Below are positions 7,840-14,958 of a stretch of 16,726 nt of DNA, one piece after another. A program made the position numbers and the translations under genes. Position 1 is the first letter of the stretch. Each line of letters opens with the position of its first letter. Below the pieces are notes generated by a model, which had not been told where the DNA came from, made no database searches, and saw only the letters and a program-made list of their open reading frames with translations. Source of the stretch: Chloroflexota bacterium (GTDB taxonomy: Bacteria; Chloroflexota; Limnocylindria; P2-11E); the NCBI GenBank assembly GCA_005883775.1, contig VBEU01000046.1, positions 1 through 16,726 of the forward strand, in the 5' to 3' direction.

Positions 7840-7845
7840 GATACT
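7840..7845 (+). promoter_or_regulatory. Putative -10 box for leaderless liuB transcript
   Basis: GATACT, then six bases, then the GTG start at 7852. The A at position 2 and T at position 6 match the most conserved -10 bases. No Shine-Dalgarno sequence lies ahead of the GTG and no clear -35 box is visible. The spacing places transcription initiation at or next to the start codon. Confidence 0.4.
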
Positions 7846-7851
7846 ACGCTC

Positions 7852-9438
7852 GTGAGCGTGCTTCGGACCACGACCGACACACGTAACGATGCGGCCGGAC
7901 GCAACCGCGAGACGATGCGGCGGCTCGTCGCGGAGCTGCGAGAGCGTCTCGCGAAGGCGCGTCTCGGCGGACCGGAACGCGCGCGCGATCGTCACACAAA
8001 GTCCGGCAAGCTCCTCCCTCGCGAGCGCGTCGAGCGGCTCCTCGACCCGGGCACCGCCTTCCTCGAGCTCTCGCCGCTCGCCGCCTTCGGCATGTACGAC
8101 GACGAGGCGCCCGGCGCCGGGATCATCACCGGGATCGGGCGCGTGAGCGGGAACGAGTGCGTGATCGTCGCGAACGACGCGACCGTGAAGGGTGGCTCGT
8201 ACTACCCCCTCACGGTGAAGAAGCACCTACGCGCGCAGGAGATCGCCTTCGAGAACCGACTTCCCTGCCTGTACCTCGTTGATTCGGGTGGCGCGTTCCT
8301 GCCACGACAAGACGAAGTCTTCCCCGACCGCGAGCATTTCGGGCGGATCTTTTACAACCAGGCCCGACTCTCGTCGCTTGCGATCCCGCAGATCGCGCTC
8401 GTGATGGGATCGTCGACCGCCGGCGGCGCATATGTGCCTGCCATGAGCGACGAGACGGTGATCGTCAAAGGTCAGGGGACGATCTTCATCGGCGGGCCAC
8501 CTTTGGTGAAGGCCGCCACGGGAGTTGAGGTTTCCGCCGAGGACCTCGGCGGAGCCGACCTCCACACGCGGGTTTCGGGCGTCGCGGATCACCTCGCGCT
8601 CGACGATCCGCACGCGATCGCCATCGCACGCGAGATCGTCGCGCAGCTCGAGCGCCCCACGTACTGGGGCGTAGACGACAAGACGTTGCCCGAGCCACCG
8701 GCGCACGACCCAACCGATCTTTACGCCCTCATCCCGGAAGACATTCGAACGCAGTACGACGTGCACGAGGTCATCGCGCGGTTGGTCGACGGGTCCCGCT
8801 TTCACGAGTTCAAGGCGCTGTATGGCACCACGCTGGTGTGCGGCTTCGCGCGCATCGAGGGCTTCCGCGTTGGGATCGTCGCGAACAACGGCGTCCTCTT
8901 CAGCGAGTCCGCGCTCAAGGCCGCGCACTTCATCGAGCTCTGCAATCAGCGGCGCGTGCCGCTGGTCTTCTTACAGAACATCTCGGGGTTCATGGTCGGG
9001 CAGGAGTACGAGGCCGGCGGCATCGCGAAGGACGGAGCGAAGATGGTCACCGCCGTGGCATGCAGCACGGTGCCCAAGCTCACGGTGATCATCGGGGGGT
9101 CCTTTGGCGCGGGAAACTACGGCATGTCCGGACGCGCGTACTCGCCGAGGCAGCTCTGGATGTGGCCGAACGCGCGGATCAGCGTGATGGGCGGCGAGCA
9201 AGCCGCCACGGTCCTTTCTCTCGTTGGGACGTTCAAGGACGACGCCGAGAAGGAGGCGTTCCGGGGCCGCATCCGCGAGCAGTACGAGACGCAGGGATCG
9301 CCGTACTACTCGACCGCGCGCCTCTGGGACGACGGCATCATCGACCCGCTCGACACGCGCACGGTGCTGGCGCTGGGGCTCGCCGCGGCACGGCACGCCC
9401 CGATCGAGGATGTGCGCTACGGCGTATTCCGCATGTAG
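7852..9438 (+). CDS. liuB: Methylcrotonyl-CoA carboxylase, carboxyltransferase (beta) subunit
   Basis: Carboxyltransferase subunit of a biotin-dependent acyl-CoA carboxylase, 528 residues. It transfers CO2 from carboxybiotin to the acyl-CoA. Two crotonase-like halves are visible. The N-terminal half has LLPRERVERLLDPGTAFLE, GGAYVPAMSDETVIVKGQG, GGPPLVKAATGVEVSAEDLG and HTRVSGVADHLA. The C-terminal half has FLQNISGFMVGQEYEAGGI, GSFGAGNYGMSGRAYSPR and ISVMGGEQAATVL. The GGPPLVKAATGVEVSAEDLGG segment is characteristic of methylcrotonyl-CoA rather than propionyl-CoA enzymes. With the hydratase and biotin subunit further right, this assigns it to leucine breakdown; a geranyl-CoA carboxylase is a less likely alternative. 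It starts with GTG only 40 bases from the divergent binding-protein start and is separated from liuC/liuD by about 2.1 kb. Confidence 0.92.
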   Translation: MSVLRTTTDTRNDAAGRNRETMRRLVAELRERLAKARLGGPERARDRHTKSGKLLPRERVERLLDPGTAFLELSPLAAFGMYDDEAPGAGIITGIGRVSGNECVIVANDATVKGGSYYPLTVKKHLRAQEIAFENRLPCLYLVDSGGAFLPRQDEVFPDREHFGRIFYNQARLSSLAIPQIALVMGSSTAGGAYVPAMSDETVIVKGQGTIFIGGPPLVKAATGVEVSAEDLGGADLHTRVSGVADHLALDDPHAIAIAREIVAQLERPTYWGVDDKTLPEPPAHDPTDLYALIPEDIRTQYDVHEVIARLVDGSRFHEFKALYGTTLVCGFARIEGFRVGIVANNGVLFSESALKAAHFIELCNQRRVPLVFLQNISGFMVGQEYEAGGIAKDGAKMVTAVACSTVPKLTVIIGGSFGAGNYGMSGRAYSPRQLWMWPNARISVMGGEQAATVLSLVGTFKDDAEKEAFRGRIREQYETQGSPYYSTARLWDDGIIDPLDTRTVLALGLAAARHAPIEDVRYGVFRM

Positions 9439-9441
9439 GTC

Positions 9442-9460
9442 GTCAGGCGAGGCGCCTGAC
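9442..9460. terminator. Hairpin after liuB, between converging genes
   Basis: GTCAGGCG (9442-9449), loop AGG, CGCCTGAC (9453-9460) form a perfect 8-bp stem 3 bases after the liuB stop. A second weaker stem (CCGGC-TGC-GCCGG) follows near 9474-9486. There is no T-run, as is common for GC-rich terminators. It may serve both liuB and the converging response regulator. Confidence 0.55.
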
Positions 9461-9518
9461 GGTCCTGCTGCGCCCGGCTGCGCCGGCACGCACTAGTCCT
9501 CGCTACTCGCGCAGCTGG

Positions 9519-9872
9519 CTAAGCGAGCTGGTCGTCGATCCGCGCGAGCAGCGCGTCGACGTCGAAGGGCTTCGTGATGATCGCGTTCGCGCCGAGCCGG
9601 TCGGGCTCAGAGGCAGCGGCGCGATGCGCGGTCAGGACGAATACCGATGCGTTGGCGAAACGCGTACGCAGGCTTGCGACCCACGCGAGGGCCGTGTCGC
9701 GCTGATAGGCCTTCAAGGGAAGGAGGTCGGTGATGACGAGGTCGGGGCTCGCATTCGCCGGGATCGCGTCCGCCCCGGTCGCCAGGACGGCGTCGTAGCC
9801 GGCATCGGCGAGGACCGTGCTCAGCAGATCGAGGATGACCTGATCGTCGTCGACCACCAGGATCTTTCTCAT
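9519..9872 (-). CDS. Single-domain response regulator (receiver only)
   Basis: A 117-residue CheY-like receiver without an output domain. Visible signature: acidic pocket VVDDD (Asp8-10), phospho-acceptor Asp49 in LVITDLLPL, a Thr81 switch residue in VLTAH and conserved Lys101 in ITKPFDVDALL. Such proteins act by binding a partner protein or serve as a phosphate relay. No kinase lies next to it, so the kinase must be elsewhere or be the CitA-type kinase 6.5 kb away, which already has its own regulator. It is divergent from the ArsR-type gene across 141 bases, a layout that may mean shared control. The ATG at 9872 gives the canonical N-terminus MRKILVVDDD. It converges with liuB. Confidence 0.9.
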   Translation of the reverse strand: MRKILVVDDDQVILDLLSTVLADAGYDAVLATGADAIPANASPDLVITDLLPLKAYQRDTALAWVASLRTRFANASVFVLTAHRAAASEPDRLGANAIITKPFDVDALLARIDDQLA

Positions 9873-9884
9873 GCAGGGACCGTC

Positions 9885-9913
9885 ATATTTGGGGTCACGT
9901 AACGGATTGGCAA
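9885..9913 (-). promoter_or_regulatory. Putative sigma70-like promoter of the single-domain regulator
   Basis: On the minus strand TTGCCA (9913-9908), a 17-base spacer and AAATAT (9890-9885). Initiation 6-7 bases further would leave a leader of only about 5-8 bases before the ATG at 9872. The rest of the 9873-10013 gap probably holds the ArsR gene promoter, which I cannot place. Confidence 0.35.
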
Positions 9914-10013
9914 CTTACGCAAGCGCTCAAGCGGCCACACAAATGCACCGGTAACGGGCACGGCCGATGCATACGGAACCACGACGAACGACGAGTTTGG
10001 TTGAGGTCCAAGC

Positions 10014-10379
10014 ATGGAACCGCTGACTTCCCAGCCGATCGACCCAGCCGCGGTCGCGACCGCGGAACGACAGACGCTTTCGCCGATGTCCGAACGTCGG
10101 ATGCGGCGCCTTCTGGATGTCCTCTGCGACGGGACGCGTCTCAAGATCGTGCGCGCCCTCCGCGACAACCAGCTCGCCGCGAGCGACCTCGCCCGGATCC
10201 TGGGCCGTAGTCGCTCGGCGACGAGCCAGCATTTGCGGGTGCTGCGGGAGGCAGATGTCGTCCAGCCCTCGCGCAACGGAAACGTGGTGCGCTACAGGCT
10301 GGCTTCGGACATCAACGCGGAGATCCTCAAGGACATCGGACGCGCGTTCGACCGACTGGACCCCGGTACAGCCGCTTAG
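10014..10379 (+). CDS. ArsR-family winged-helix transcriptional regulator
   Basis: Small DNA-binding protein of 121 residues with one ArsR-type winged helix-turn-helix. Residues about 30-50 (RRLLDVLCDGTRLKIVRAL) form the first helices. LAASDLARILGRSRSATSQHLRVLREADVV holds the recognition helix. RNGNVVRYRLA forms the wing. The metal-binding CXC-type motif of classical arsenic/cadmium sensors is absent; the single Cys near residue 38 lies in the dimer-core helix. It is thus probably a non-metal sensor or constitutive repressor. The N-terminal 25 residues are an unstructured extension. The ATG at 10014 has GAGG 7 bases upstream. It diverges from the single-domain response regulator and its stop overlaps the converging MobA-like gene by 3 bases. 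Targets are probably its own divergent region. Confidence 0.88.
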   Translation: MEPLTSQPIDPAAVATAERQTLSPMSERRMRRLLDVLCDGTRLKIVRALRDNQLAASDLARILGRSRSATSQHLRVLREADVVQPSRNGNVVRYRLASDINAEILKDIGRAFDRLDPGTAA

Positions 10380-10975
10380 CGTCGTTCGGTCGGGACATCC
10401 TCCGGGAGATCCACGTCGCGCCGCCATGCGCCCACCGGATCCGCGCTCGACCACGCAGCCTCAGGCAGACCTTCCGGCTCGAGACCCTCGATCAGCGCGC
10501 GAAGCCTGCGCTCGCCGCCCTCCAGAAGCGTCCGGGCGAGAGCCAGGGCCGGCGCGACCGCGACGAGCGCCGGGAGCGGACGCCGGCCGCCGGCATCGAT
10601 CAGCACGGTCGCCTTCCGGTCCGGACCCGCACGTCCGGCCATGAGTCCGAGGAGCTCCGCGCTCACGCCGGGCATGTCCGCAGCGACGAGCACCGCGTGG
10701 TCTCGGCGGACGCGCTCGAGGCCCGCTCGCGCCCCGGCGAGGGGTCCTTCGTAGGCGACCCGGTCGCGCGCGAACGAAACCCGATCCGCGCCGTCCGGCA
10801 GCGGCAGGTCGGGGGCATCGGGTGCAAGCACGATCACGATGTCGTCGCACGAATCGAGGAGCGCGCGGAGCGGCCGGTGGAAGAGCGGCGCGCCATCGAC
10901 CGGTTCGACGACCTTCGGGCGGCCAAAGCGTCGGGAGGCGCCACCAGCGAGAAGGATCCCCGAGGGCCGGCTCAC
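10376..10975 (-). CDS. MobA-like NTP transferase (molybdopterin guanylyltransferase family)
   Basis: Cytoplasmic nucleotidyltransferase of 199 residues, the usual size for MobA. It would attach GMP (or CMP) to molybdopterin to finish the molybdenum cofactor. The N-terminal nucleotide-binding loop ILLAGGASRRFGRPK (residues about 7-21) and the metal-binding VAADMPGV near residue 98 are both canonical. RRPLPALVAV and ERRLRALIEGLEPE match the family's C-terminal half. No other cofactor or molybdoenzyme gene is nearby, so the assignment to MobA rather than a related sugar or CTP transferase rests on motifs alone. The GTG start at 10975 overlaps the stop of a possible 8-codon leader ORF (GTGA). Its end converges with and overlaps the ArsR-type gene. 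Confidence 0.82.
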   Translation of the reverse strand: MSRPSGILLAGGASRRFGRPKVVEPVDGAPLFHRPLRALLDSCDDIVIVLAPDAPDLPLPDGADRVSFARDRVAYEGPLAGARAGLERVRRDHAVLVAADMPGVSAELLGLMAGRAGPDRKATVLIDAGGRRPLPALVAVAPALALARTLLEGGERRLRALIEGLEPEGLPEAAWSSADPVGAWRRDVDLPEDVPTERR

Positions 10976-10998
10976 GCGCGGATGGTCGGCTCGAGCAC
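10972..10998 (-). CDS. Possible 8-codon leaderless leader ORF ahead of the MobA-like gene
   Basis: A GTG at 10998 lies exactly 6 bases after TAGACT. It opens an 8-codon frame (MLEPTIRA) whose TGA overlaps the GTG of the MobA-like gene in GTGA. The MobA-like gene itself lacks a Shine-Dalgarno sequence. Translation could therefore start on the leader and pass to the main gene by termination-reinitiation. Chance is possible for so short a frame. Confidence 0.3.
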   Translation of the reverse strand: MLEPTIRA

Positions 10999-11004
10999 GC
11001 GCCG

Positions 11005-11030
11005 AGTCTAGGTCGCGGAATTCGCGTCAA
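11005..11030 (-). promoter_or_regulatory. Putative promoter of the MobA-like gene
   Basis: On the minus strand TTGACG (11030-11025) and TAGACT (11010-11005) are separated by 14 bases, shorter than the usual 16-18. The -10 box is followed by 6 bases and then GTG (10998), placing initiation at the leader start codon. Confidence 0.4.
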
Positions 11031-11052
11031 CGGGCGCACGTTGTGACCTGCG

Positions 11053-11553
11053 ATGGACGTCGAGAAGCTGCGGCGCGAGAAGGACCACTACTTCGGACAC
11101 GCCCACGACTCGCCGCTCACGGTGGACCAGCGCGGCCAGTTCGAGGGTCTGCATTACTTCCCTAACGACCCGGCGCTCCGGTTCACGGTCACGGTCGATC
11201 CGGATGGAGCGGGCGCGGTCGAAGAGGTCGAGATGAGCGACGGATCGACAGATCACCTCCCGCGCGCCGGTACCGTGCGTTTCGATGTGGACGGCGAGCG
11301 CGCCGGCCTCATCGCGTTCGCGCAGGGCGACGGACTCTTCATCCCGTTCCGCGATTCGACGAGCGGGAACGAGACCTATGGCGCGGGCCGCTATGTGGAG
11401 GCGGAGCCGCTCGACGACGGCCGCTTCGAGCTGGATTTCAACCGCGCCTACAACCCGTACTGCGCGTACAACGACGCGTGGCGCTGCCCGCTGCCGCCCC
11501 GCGAAAACTGGCTCGCTGTCCCGATCCGCGCGGGCGAGCTCTCGTTCCACTAG
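11053..11553 (+). CDS. DUF1684 family protein
   Basis: A 166-residue soluble protein of the DUF1684 family, whose biochemical role is not established. Recognisable family blocks are the N-terminal LRREKDHYFGHAHDSPL (residues about 5-21), the central FIPFRDSTSGNETYGAGRYVE and the C-terminal LDFNRAYNPYCAYNDAWRCP with PLPPRENWLAVPIRAGE. The conserved ETYGAGRY and AYNPYCAY stretches and two cysteines suggest a metal- or ligand-binding beta fold. There is no signal peptide or membrane segment. The ATG at 11053 is the first start and gives the expected N-terminus; no clear ribosome binding site is seen. It lies 29 bases before liuC in the same direction but liuC seems to have its own promoter. Confidence 0.88.
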   Translation: MDVEKLRREKDHYFGHAHDSPLTVDQRGQFEGLHYFPNDPALRFTVTVDPDGAGAVEEVEMSDGSTDHLPRAGTVRFDVDGERAGLIAFAQGDGLFIPFRDSTSGNETYGAGRYVEAEPLDDGRFELDFNRAYNPYCAYNDAWRCPLPPRENWLAVPIRAGELSFH

Positions 11554-11570
11554 GGAGTCGGCGCGGCGTC

Positions 11571-11576
11571 TAGAGT
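11571..11576 (+). promoter_or_regulatory. Putative -10 box for leaderless liuC-liuD-azlCD transcript
   Basis: TAGAGT, then TCGCGC, then the GTG start of liuC at 11583. TANNNT with a 6-base gap is the arrangement expected for transcription starting at the start codon. No Shine-Dalgarno sequence is present. No clear -35 box is seen inside the preceding DUF1684 end. Confidence 0.5.
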
Positions 11577-11582
11577 TCGCGC

Positions 11583-12353
11583 GTGGCCGAGACCGTCACT
11601 CTGAGCACCGAATCGCGGGGCATTTCGCGTATCACGATCGCCCGGCCGGATCGCAAGAACGCGTTCGATGCCGAGCTCATCGCTCAGCTCACCGCCGCTA
11701 TCGGGCGGGTCGATCGCTCCGCGCGGGCGGTGGTGCTGCAAAGCGAAGGCGACACGTTTTGCGCCGGTGCGGACGTCGAATGGATGCGCGGGATGGCCGA
11801 CTACTCGCTGGACGAGAACATCGCGGACTCCAAGGCGCTCGCCGGGATGTTCCGCGCCCTTTACGACCTCGAGATGCCGCTCGTCGCACGCGTGCAGGGC
11901 GCCGCGATCGGGGGCGGTGCGGGCCTCGTCGCGGTGGCGGACATCGCCGTCGCCACGACCGAGGCCAGCTTCGCGTTCACGGAGACGCGCCTCGGGATCC
12001 TCCCCGCCGTGGTCTCCCCCTACGTGATACGTAAGCTCGGACCGGCCCGCGCGACCGCACTGTTCGTTACGGGCTCGCGCATCGACGCGAAGCGCGCCCA
12101 TGAGATCGGGCTTGTCGAGCGGCTCGTCGAGCCAGCCGATCTCGACGCCGCGGTCGGCAGAGTGCTCGACGCGATCGTCTCGGGCGGCCCGAAGGCCGTG
12201 AACGCCGCCAAGCGGCTTGTCCGCGAGGTCGAGGCACGGCGCATCGACGAGGCGACGGACCTCACCGTCAAGCGGATCGCCGAAATCCGGGTGAGCCACG
12301 AGGGACAGGAGGGCCTGCGCGCGTTCCTGGAGCGACGGGACCCCCGCTGGTGA
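11583..12353 (+). CDS. liuC: Methylglutaconyl-CoA hydratase (crotonase family)
   Basis: Hydratase of the crotonase superfamily, 256 residues. It would add water to 3-methylglutaconyl-CoA to give HMG-CoA, the step after methylcrotonyl-CoA carboxylase. The oxyanion-hole segments are CAGADVEWMRGMADYS (near residues 60-75) and VQGAAIGGGAGLVAVADIAVA (near 105-125). The expected glutamates are in FTETRLGILPAVVSPYV. GADVEWMRGMADYS with GGGAGLVA resembles methylglutaconyl-CoA hydratases more than general enoyl-CoA hydratases. The adjacent liuD supports this. The GTG start at 11583 is the likely first codon of a leaderless message. Its TGA overlaps the liuD start by GTGA. A generic enoyl-CoA hydratase is the alternative. 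Confidence 0.88.
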   Translation: MAETVTLSTESRGISRITIARPDRKNAFDAELIAQLTAAIGRVDRSARAVVLQSEGDTFCAGADVEWMRGMADYSLDENIADSKALAGMFRALYDLEMPLVARVQGAAIGGGAGLVAVADIAVATTEASFAFTETRLGILPAVVSPYVIRKLGPARATALFVTGSRIDAKRAHEIGLVERLVEPADLDAAVGRVLDAIVSGGPKAVNAAKRLVREVEARRIDEATDLTVKRIAEIRVSHEGQEGLRAFLERRDPRW

Positions 12354-14272
12354 CCACCCTCCTTGTCGCGAATCGCGGCGAGATCGCTCGACGGATCTTC
12401 CGGACCGCGAGGCGCGTGGGGATGCGCACAGTCGCGATGTACTCGGATGCCGACGCTCTCTTACCGTTCGTCCGCGAGGCCGACGCCGCGATCCGCATCG
12501 GACCCGCCCCCGCCGCGGAGTCGTATCTCGCGATCGACCGCGTGATCGCCGCCGCGCGCGCGGCGAAGGCGGATCTGGTCCATCCGGGCTACGGCTTCCT
12601 CGCCGAGCGGCCGGAGTTCGCGAGCGCCGTCGACGCAGCCGGGATGCGGTTCGTGGGTCCGCCGGCGAGCGTGCTGGCGGTCCTCGGCGACAAAGGCGCG
12701 GCAAAAGGGATCGCCGAGCGGGTGAACGTCGCGGTGCTGCCTGGGTATCGCGGCGAGGATCAGAGCGACGAGGCGTTCATCTTCGCGGCGCGCTCCATCG
12801 GGTATCCGGTGATGATCAAGCCGGTCGCGGGCGGCGGCGGCATCGGCATGCAGACCGTTCGCGAGGAGCGAGAGCTCCGCGACGCGCTCGCGCGCGCGCG
12901 ACGGGTCGCGACCGCCGCGTTCGGGGACGAGCGGCTCCTCTTAGAGCGCCTCGTCGAACGGCCGCGCCACGTCGAGGTGCAGGTGCTCGCCGACGAGCGC
13001 GGCACCGTCGTAACGGTCGGAGATCGCGACTGCTCGGCACAGCGGCGCCACCAGAAGATCGTCGAGGAGGCTCCGGCGCCGACCCTGGGCGACGCCGCGC
13101 GCGAGCGCATGGCGGCTGCGGCGATCGCGATCGCGCGCGAGGCCGGCTACCGCAATGCCGGCACCGTGGAGTTCGTCGTGGACGAAGACGGGGCCTTCTA
13201 TTTCCTCGAAGTGAATGCTCGGCTTCAAGTCGAGCATCCCGTCACCGAGATGGTCTTCGGCGTGGACCTTGTGGAGCAGCAGCTGCGCATCACACAAGGC
13301 GACCCGCTCGACGTCCATCCGAAATCGCAGGGGCGGCTTCACGCGGTCGAAGCTCGCGTCTACGCGGAGGATCCGGCTGCGGGCTTTCTGCCATCGACCG
13401 GTCGTCTCGTTCACATGAGCTGGCCCGAGCGGGAGGGCGTCCGAGTCGACGCCGGCTACGAGGAAGGCAACGTGGTCACGCGCCACTACGACCCGCTCCT
13501 CGCAAAGGTCATCGCGCGCGGAGACGATCGCCGCAGCGCCCTGGGCATACTCGCGAAAGCCCTCGAGGAGACCGAAATACTTGGCGTCCGGACGAACCTC
13601 GCGTTCGTGCGTGCGCTCGTTCAAAAGTACGAGCAAGGAACGCGTGTCGATACCGGGCTCGTCGAACGAATCCTGCCTGATCTCATACCGGAGTCCCAGC
13701 CCGCCCCGGACGGCGCATACGCCGTCGCCGCGGCGGCAGTTGTCGCGGGCGCACGCGACCCTGCCGATCCGTGGACCGGGACCGGCGCCTGGCGCATCGG
13801 CGAGGGGAGCGCGACAACGATCGTCCTGCGTGAGGGAGCGCGTGAAGAGGCCGTGCGCCTCATGGGGAGCGGGCCGTATGCGTTTGCGGGCCACCGCGTC
13901 GATGCCGTCGACGAGGCGCATCGGTGGCTGGTCGACGGGTCGCGTGCCTCCGCCGCGGCGAGCAACGGCGTGGTCTGGGCCAGCGTGGGCGGACGGACCT
14001 GGGAGCTCGAGACGGGACCGCGCGAACGCGAGGTCCAGGCGACGGCCGGTGCCGAGGTCGCGGCCCCGATGCCGGGCTTGGTCATCGCCGCGCAGGCGGT
14101 CGCGGACCGGCGCGTACGGCGCGGGGACCTTCTATTCGTGGTCGAGGCGATGAAGATGGAGCTTCGCGTAGAGGCGCCGACGGACGGAAAAGTCACGCGC
14201 GTCCTGGCGAGCGTGGGACAGCAGGTCGAGCGAGGCCAGCGCCTCGCCGAATTCGAGGCGGATCCGGCCTGA
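12350..14272 (+). CDS. liuD: Methylcrotonyl-CoA carboxylase, biotin carboxylase/biotin carrier (alpha) subunit
   Basis: ATP-dependent subunit that carboxylates biotin and carries it to the LiuB carboxyltransferase; 640 residues. Order: biotin carboxylase N-domain starting TLLVANRGEIARRIFRTAR; ATP-grasp domain with glycine-rich loop GGGGIGMQ (near residues 162-169), HVEVQVLADERG, DRDCSAQRRHQKIVEE and EVNARLQVEHPVTE; C-domain with ARVYAEDPAAGFLPSTGR; a linker domain; and a C-terminal biotinyl domain with EAMKM, biotinylated lysine about residue 602. The size fits methylcrotonyl-, propionyl- or geranyl-CoA carboxylase alpha subunits; the neighbours support methylcrotonyl-CoA. The GTG start overlaps the liuC stop (GTGA), so translation is coupled. 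Its stop overlaps the azlC start (CTGA). Confidence 0.93.
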   Translation: MTTLLVANRGEIARRIFRTARRVGMRTVAMYSDADALLPFVREADAAIRIGPAPAAESYLAIDRVIAAARAAKADLVHPGYGFLAERPEFASAVDAAGMRFVGPPASVLAVLGDKGAAKGIAERVNVAVLPGYRGEDQSDEAFIFAARSIGYPVMIKPVAGGGGIGMQTVREERELRDALARARRVATAAFGDERLLLERLVERPRHVEVQVLADERGTVVTVGDRDCSAQRRHQKIVEEAPAPTLGDAARERMAAAAIAIAREAGYRNAGTVEFVVDEDGAFYFLEVNARLQVEHPVTEMVFGVDLVEQQLRITQGDPLDVHPKSQGRLHAVEARVYAEDPAAGFLPSTGRLVHMSWPEREGVRVDAGYEEGNVVTRHYDPLLAKVIARGDDRRSALGILAKALEETEILGVRTNLAFVRALVQKYEQGTRVDTGLVERILPDLIPESQPAPDGAYAVAAAAVVAGARDPADPWTGTGAWRIGEGSATTIVLREGAREEAVRLMGSGPYAFAGHRVDAVDEAHRWLVDGSRASAAASNGVVWASVGGRTWELETGPREREVQATAGAEVAAPMPGLVIAAQAVADRRVRRGDLLFVVEAMKMELRVEAPTDGKVTRVLASVGQQVERGQRLAEFEADPA

Positions 14273-14958
14273 TCCAACTCTCGCGCGAGGATCGTGACGC
14301 GGCGCGCCGCGCGCTGACCGAGGGCTGGCCGGTCCTGGGCACCACCGTCGTCGTCGGGGCCACCTTTGGGGTCGTCGCCCGGCAATCCGGGCTCGACCCT
14401 TTGGTGGTCACCGGAATGAGCCTGCTCGTGTTCGCCGGCGCGTCGCAGTTCGCGATGGTCCAGCTTTTTTCGGACCAAGCTCCGACGGCGATCGTCGTCG
14501 CGAGTGTTCTCTTCATCAACCTGCGACATCTGCTGATGGCCACGTCGCTGCGCGCCGAGCTCCGGCGGCTGCCGATCGGCGGACGCCTTTTCGCCGCGTT
14601 CTTCCTGACCGACGAGAGCTTTGCGATGGCCACTGGTCACTTCCGCCGCGGCGGTCGCAGCCTCGCGTACTACTTCACGTTCGCGATCTCGCTCTACGTG
14701 GTCTGGAATCTCGCGACGCTCGCCGGGATCGTGATCGGCAGCGCGATCGGCGACCCGCGGCGACTCGGCGTCGACTTCGCGATCACCGCGACGTTCACCG
14801 GGATAGTCGTGCTCGCGATACGGCGTCCGGGGGATGCCGTCATCGCGCTCGTTGCCGCACTCATCGCGGGATCGTTTGCGCTCGCTGGAGCATCAACCGT
14901 CGCCGTCATCACCGCCGGTGCCCTCGCTCCCCTCATCGCGGTGTTCGTCCGACGATGA
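14269..14958 (+). CDS. azlC: Branched-chain amino acid exporter large subunit, AzlC family
   Basis: Membrane subunit of the AzlCD exporter for branched-chain amino acids, about 229 residues from the proposed start. Several hydrophobic helices and the family blocks GTTVVVGATFGVVARQSG, LLVFAGASQFAMVQL, FINLRHLLMATSL and FFLTDESFAMA are clear. The frame is open further upstream inside liuD, but that part is unrelated shadow sequence. The first plausible codon at the liuD end is CTG (14269), overlapping its TGA in CTGA. This copies the GTGA and ATGA junctions on either side. Later in-frame starts fall inside the second hydrophobic region and would truncate the family domain. Context with leucine-breakdown genes supports branched-chain substrates. 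Confidence 0.87.
   Translation: MIQLSREDRDAARRALTEGWPVLGTTVVVGATFGVVARQSGLDPLVVTGMSLLVFAGASQFAMVQLFSDQAPTAIVVASVLFINLRHLLMATSLRAELRRLPIGGRLFAAFFLTDESFAMATGHFRRGGRSLAYYFTFAISLYVVWNLATLAGIVIGSAIGDPRRLGVDFAITATFTGIVVLAIRRPGDAVIALVAALIAGSFALAGASTVAVITAGALAPLIAVFVRR

Noticed and set aside
7812..7904. Longer N-terminus for the substrate-binding protein starting at 7904
   Set aside because: It would overlap liuB, precede the export signal with 31 unrelated residues and ignore the strong ribosome binding site before 7811.
9869..10454. Leftward frames across the ArsR gene and the gap before the receiver gene
   Set aside because: They are antisense to a clear winged-helix gene and show no protein family features.
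11571..11582. TCTAGA at the liuC start as a protein-binding palindrome
   Set aside because: It is only six bases and is better explained as part of the TAGAGT -10 box.
12941..13921. A 326-codon leftward frame antisense to liuD
   Set aside because: Mirror of a highly conserved biotin carboxylase frame; no motifs and no start signal.
13924..14268. Upstream extension of the AzlC frame to an ATG at 13924
   Set aside because: The added 115 residues are a shadow of the liuD biotinyl region and do not resemble AzlC.
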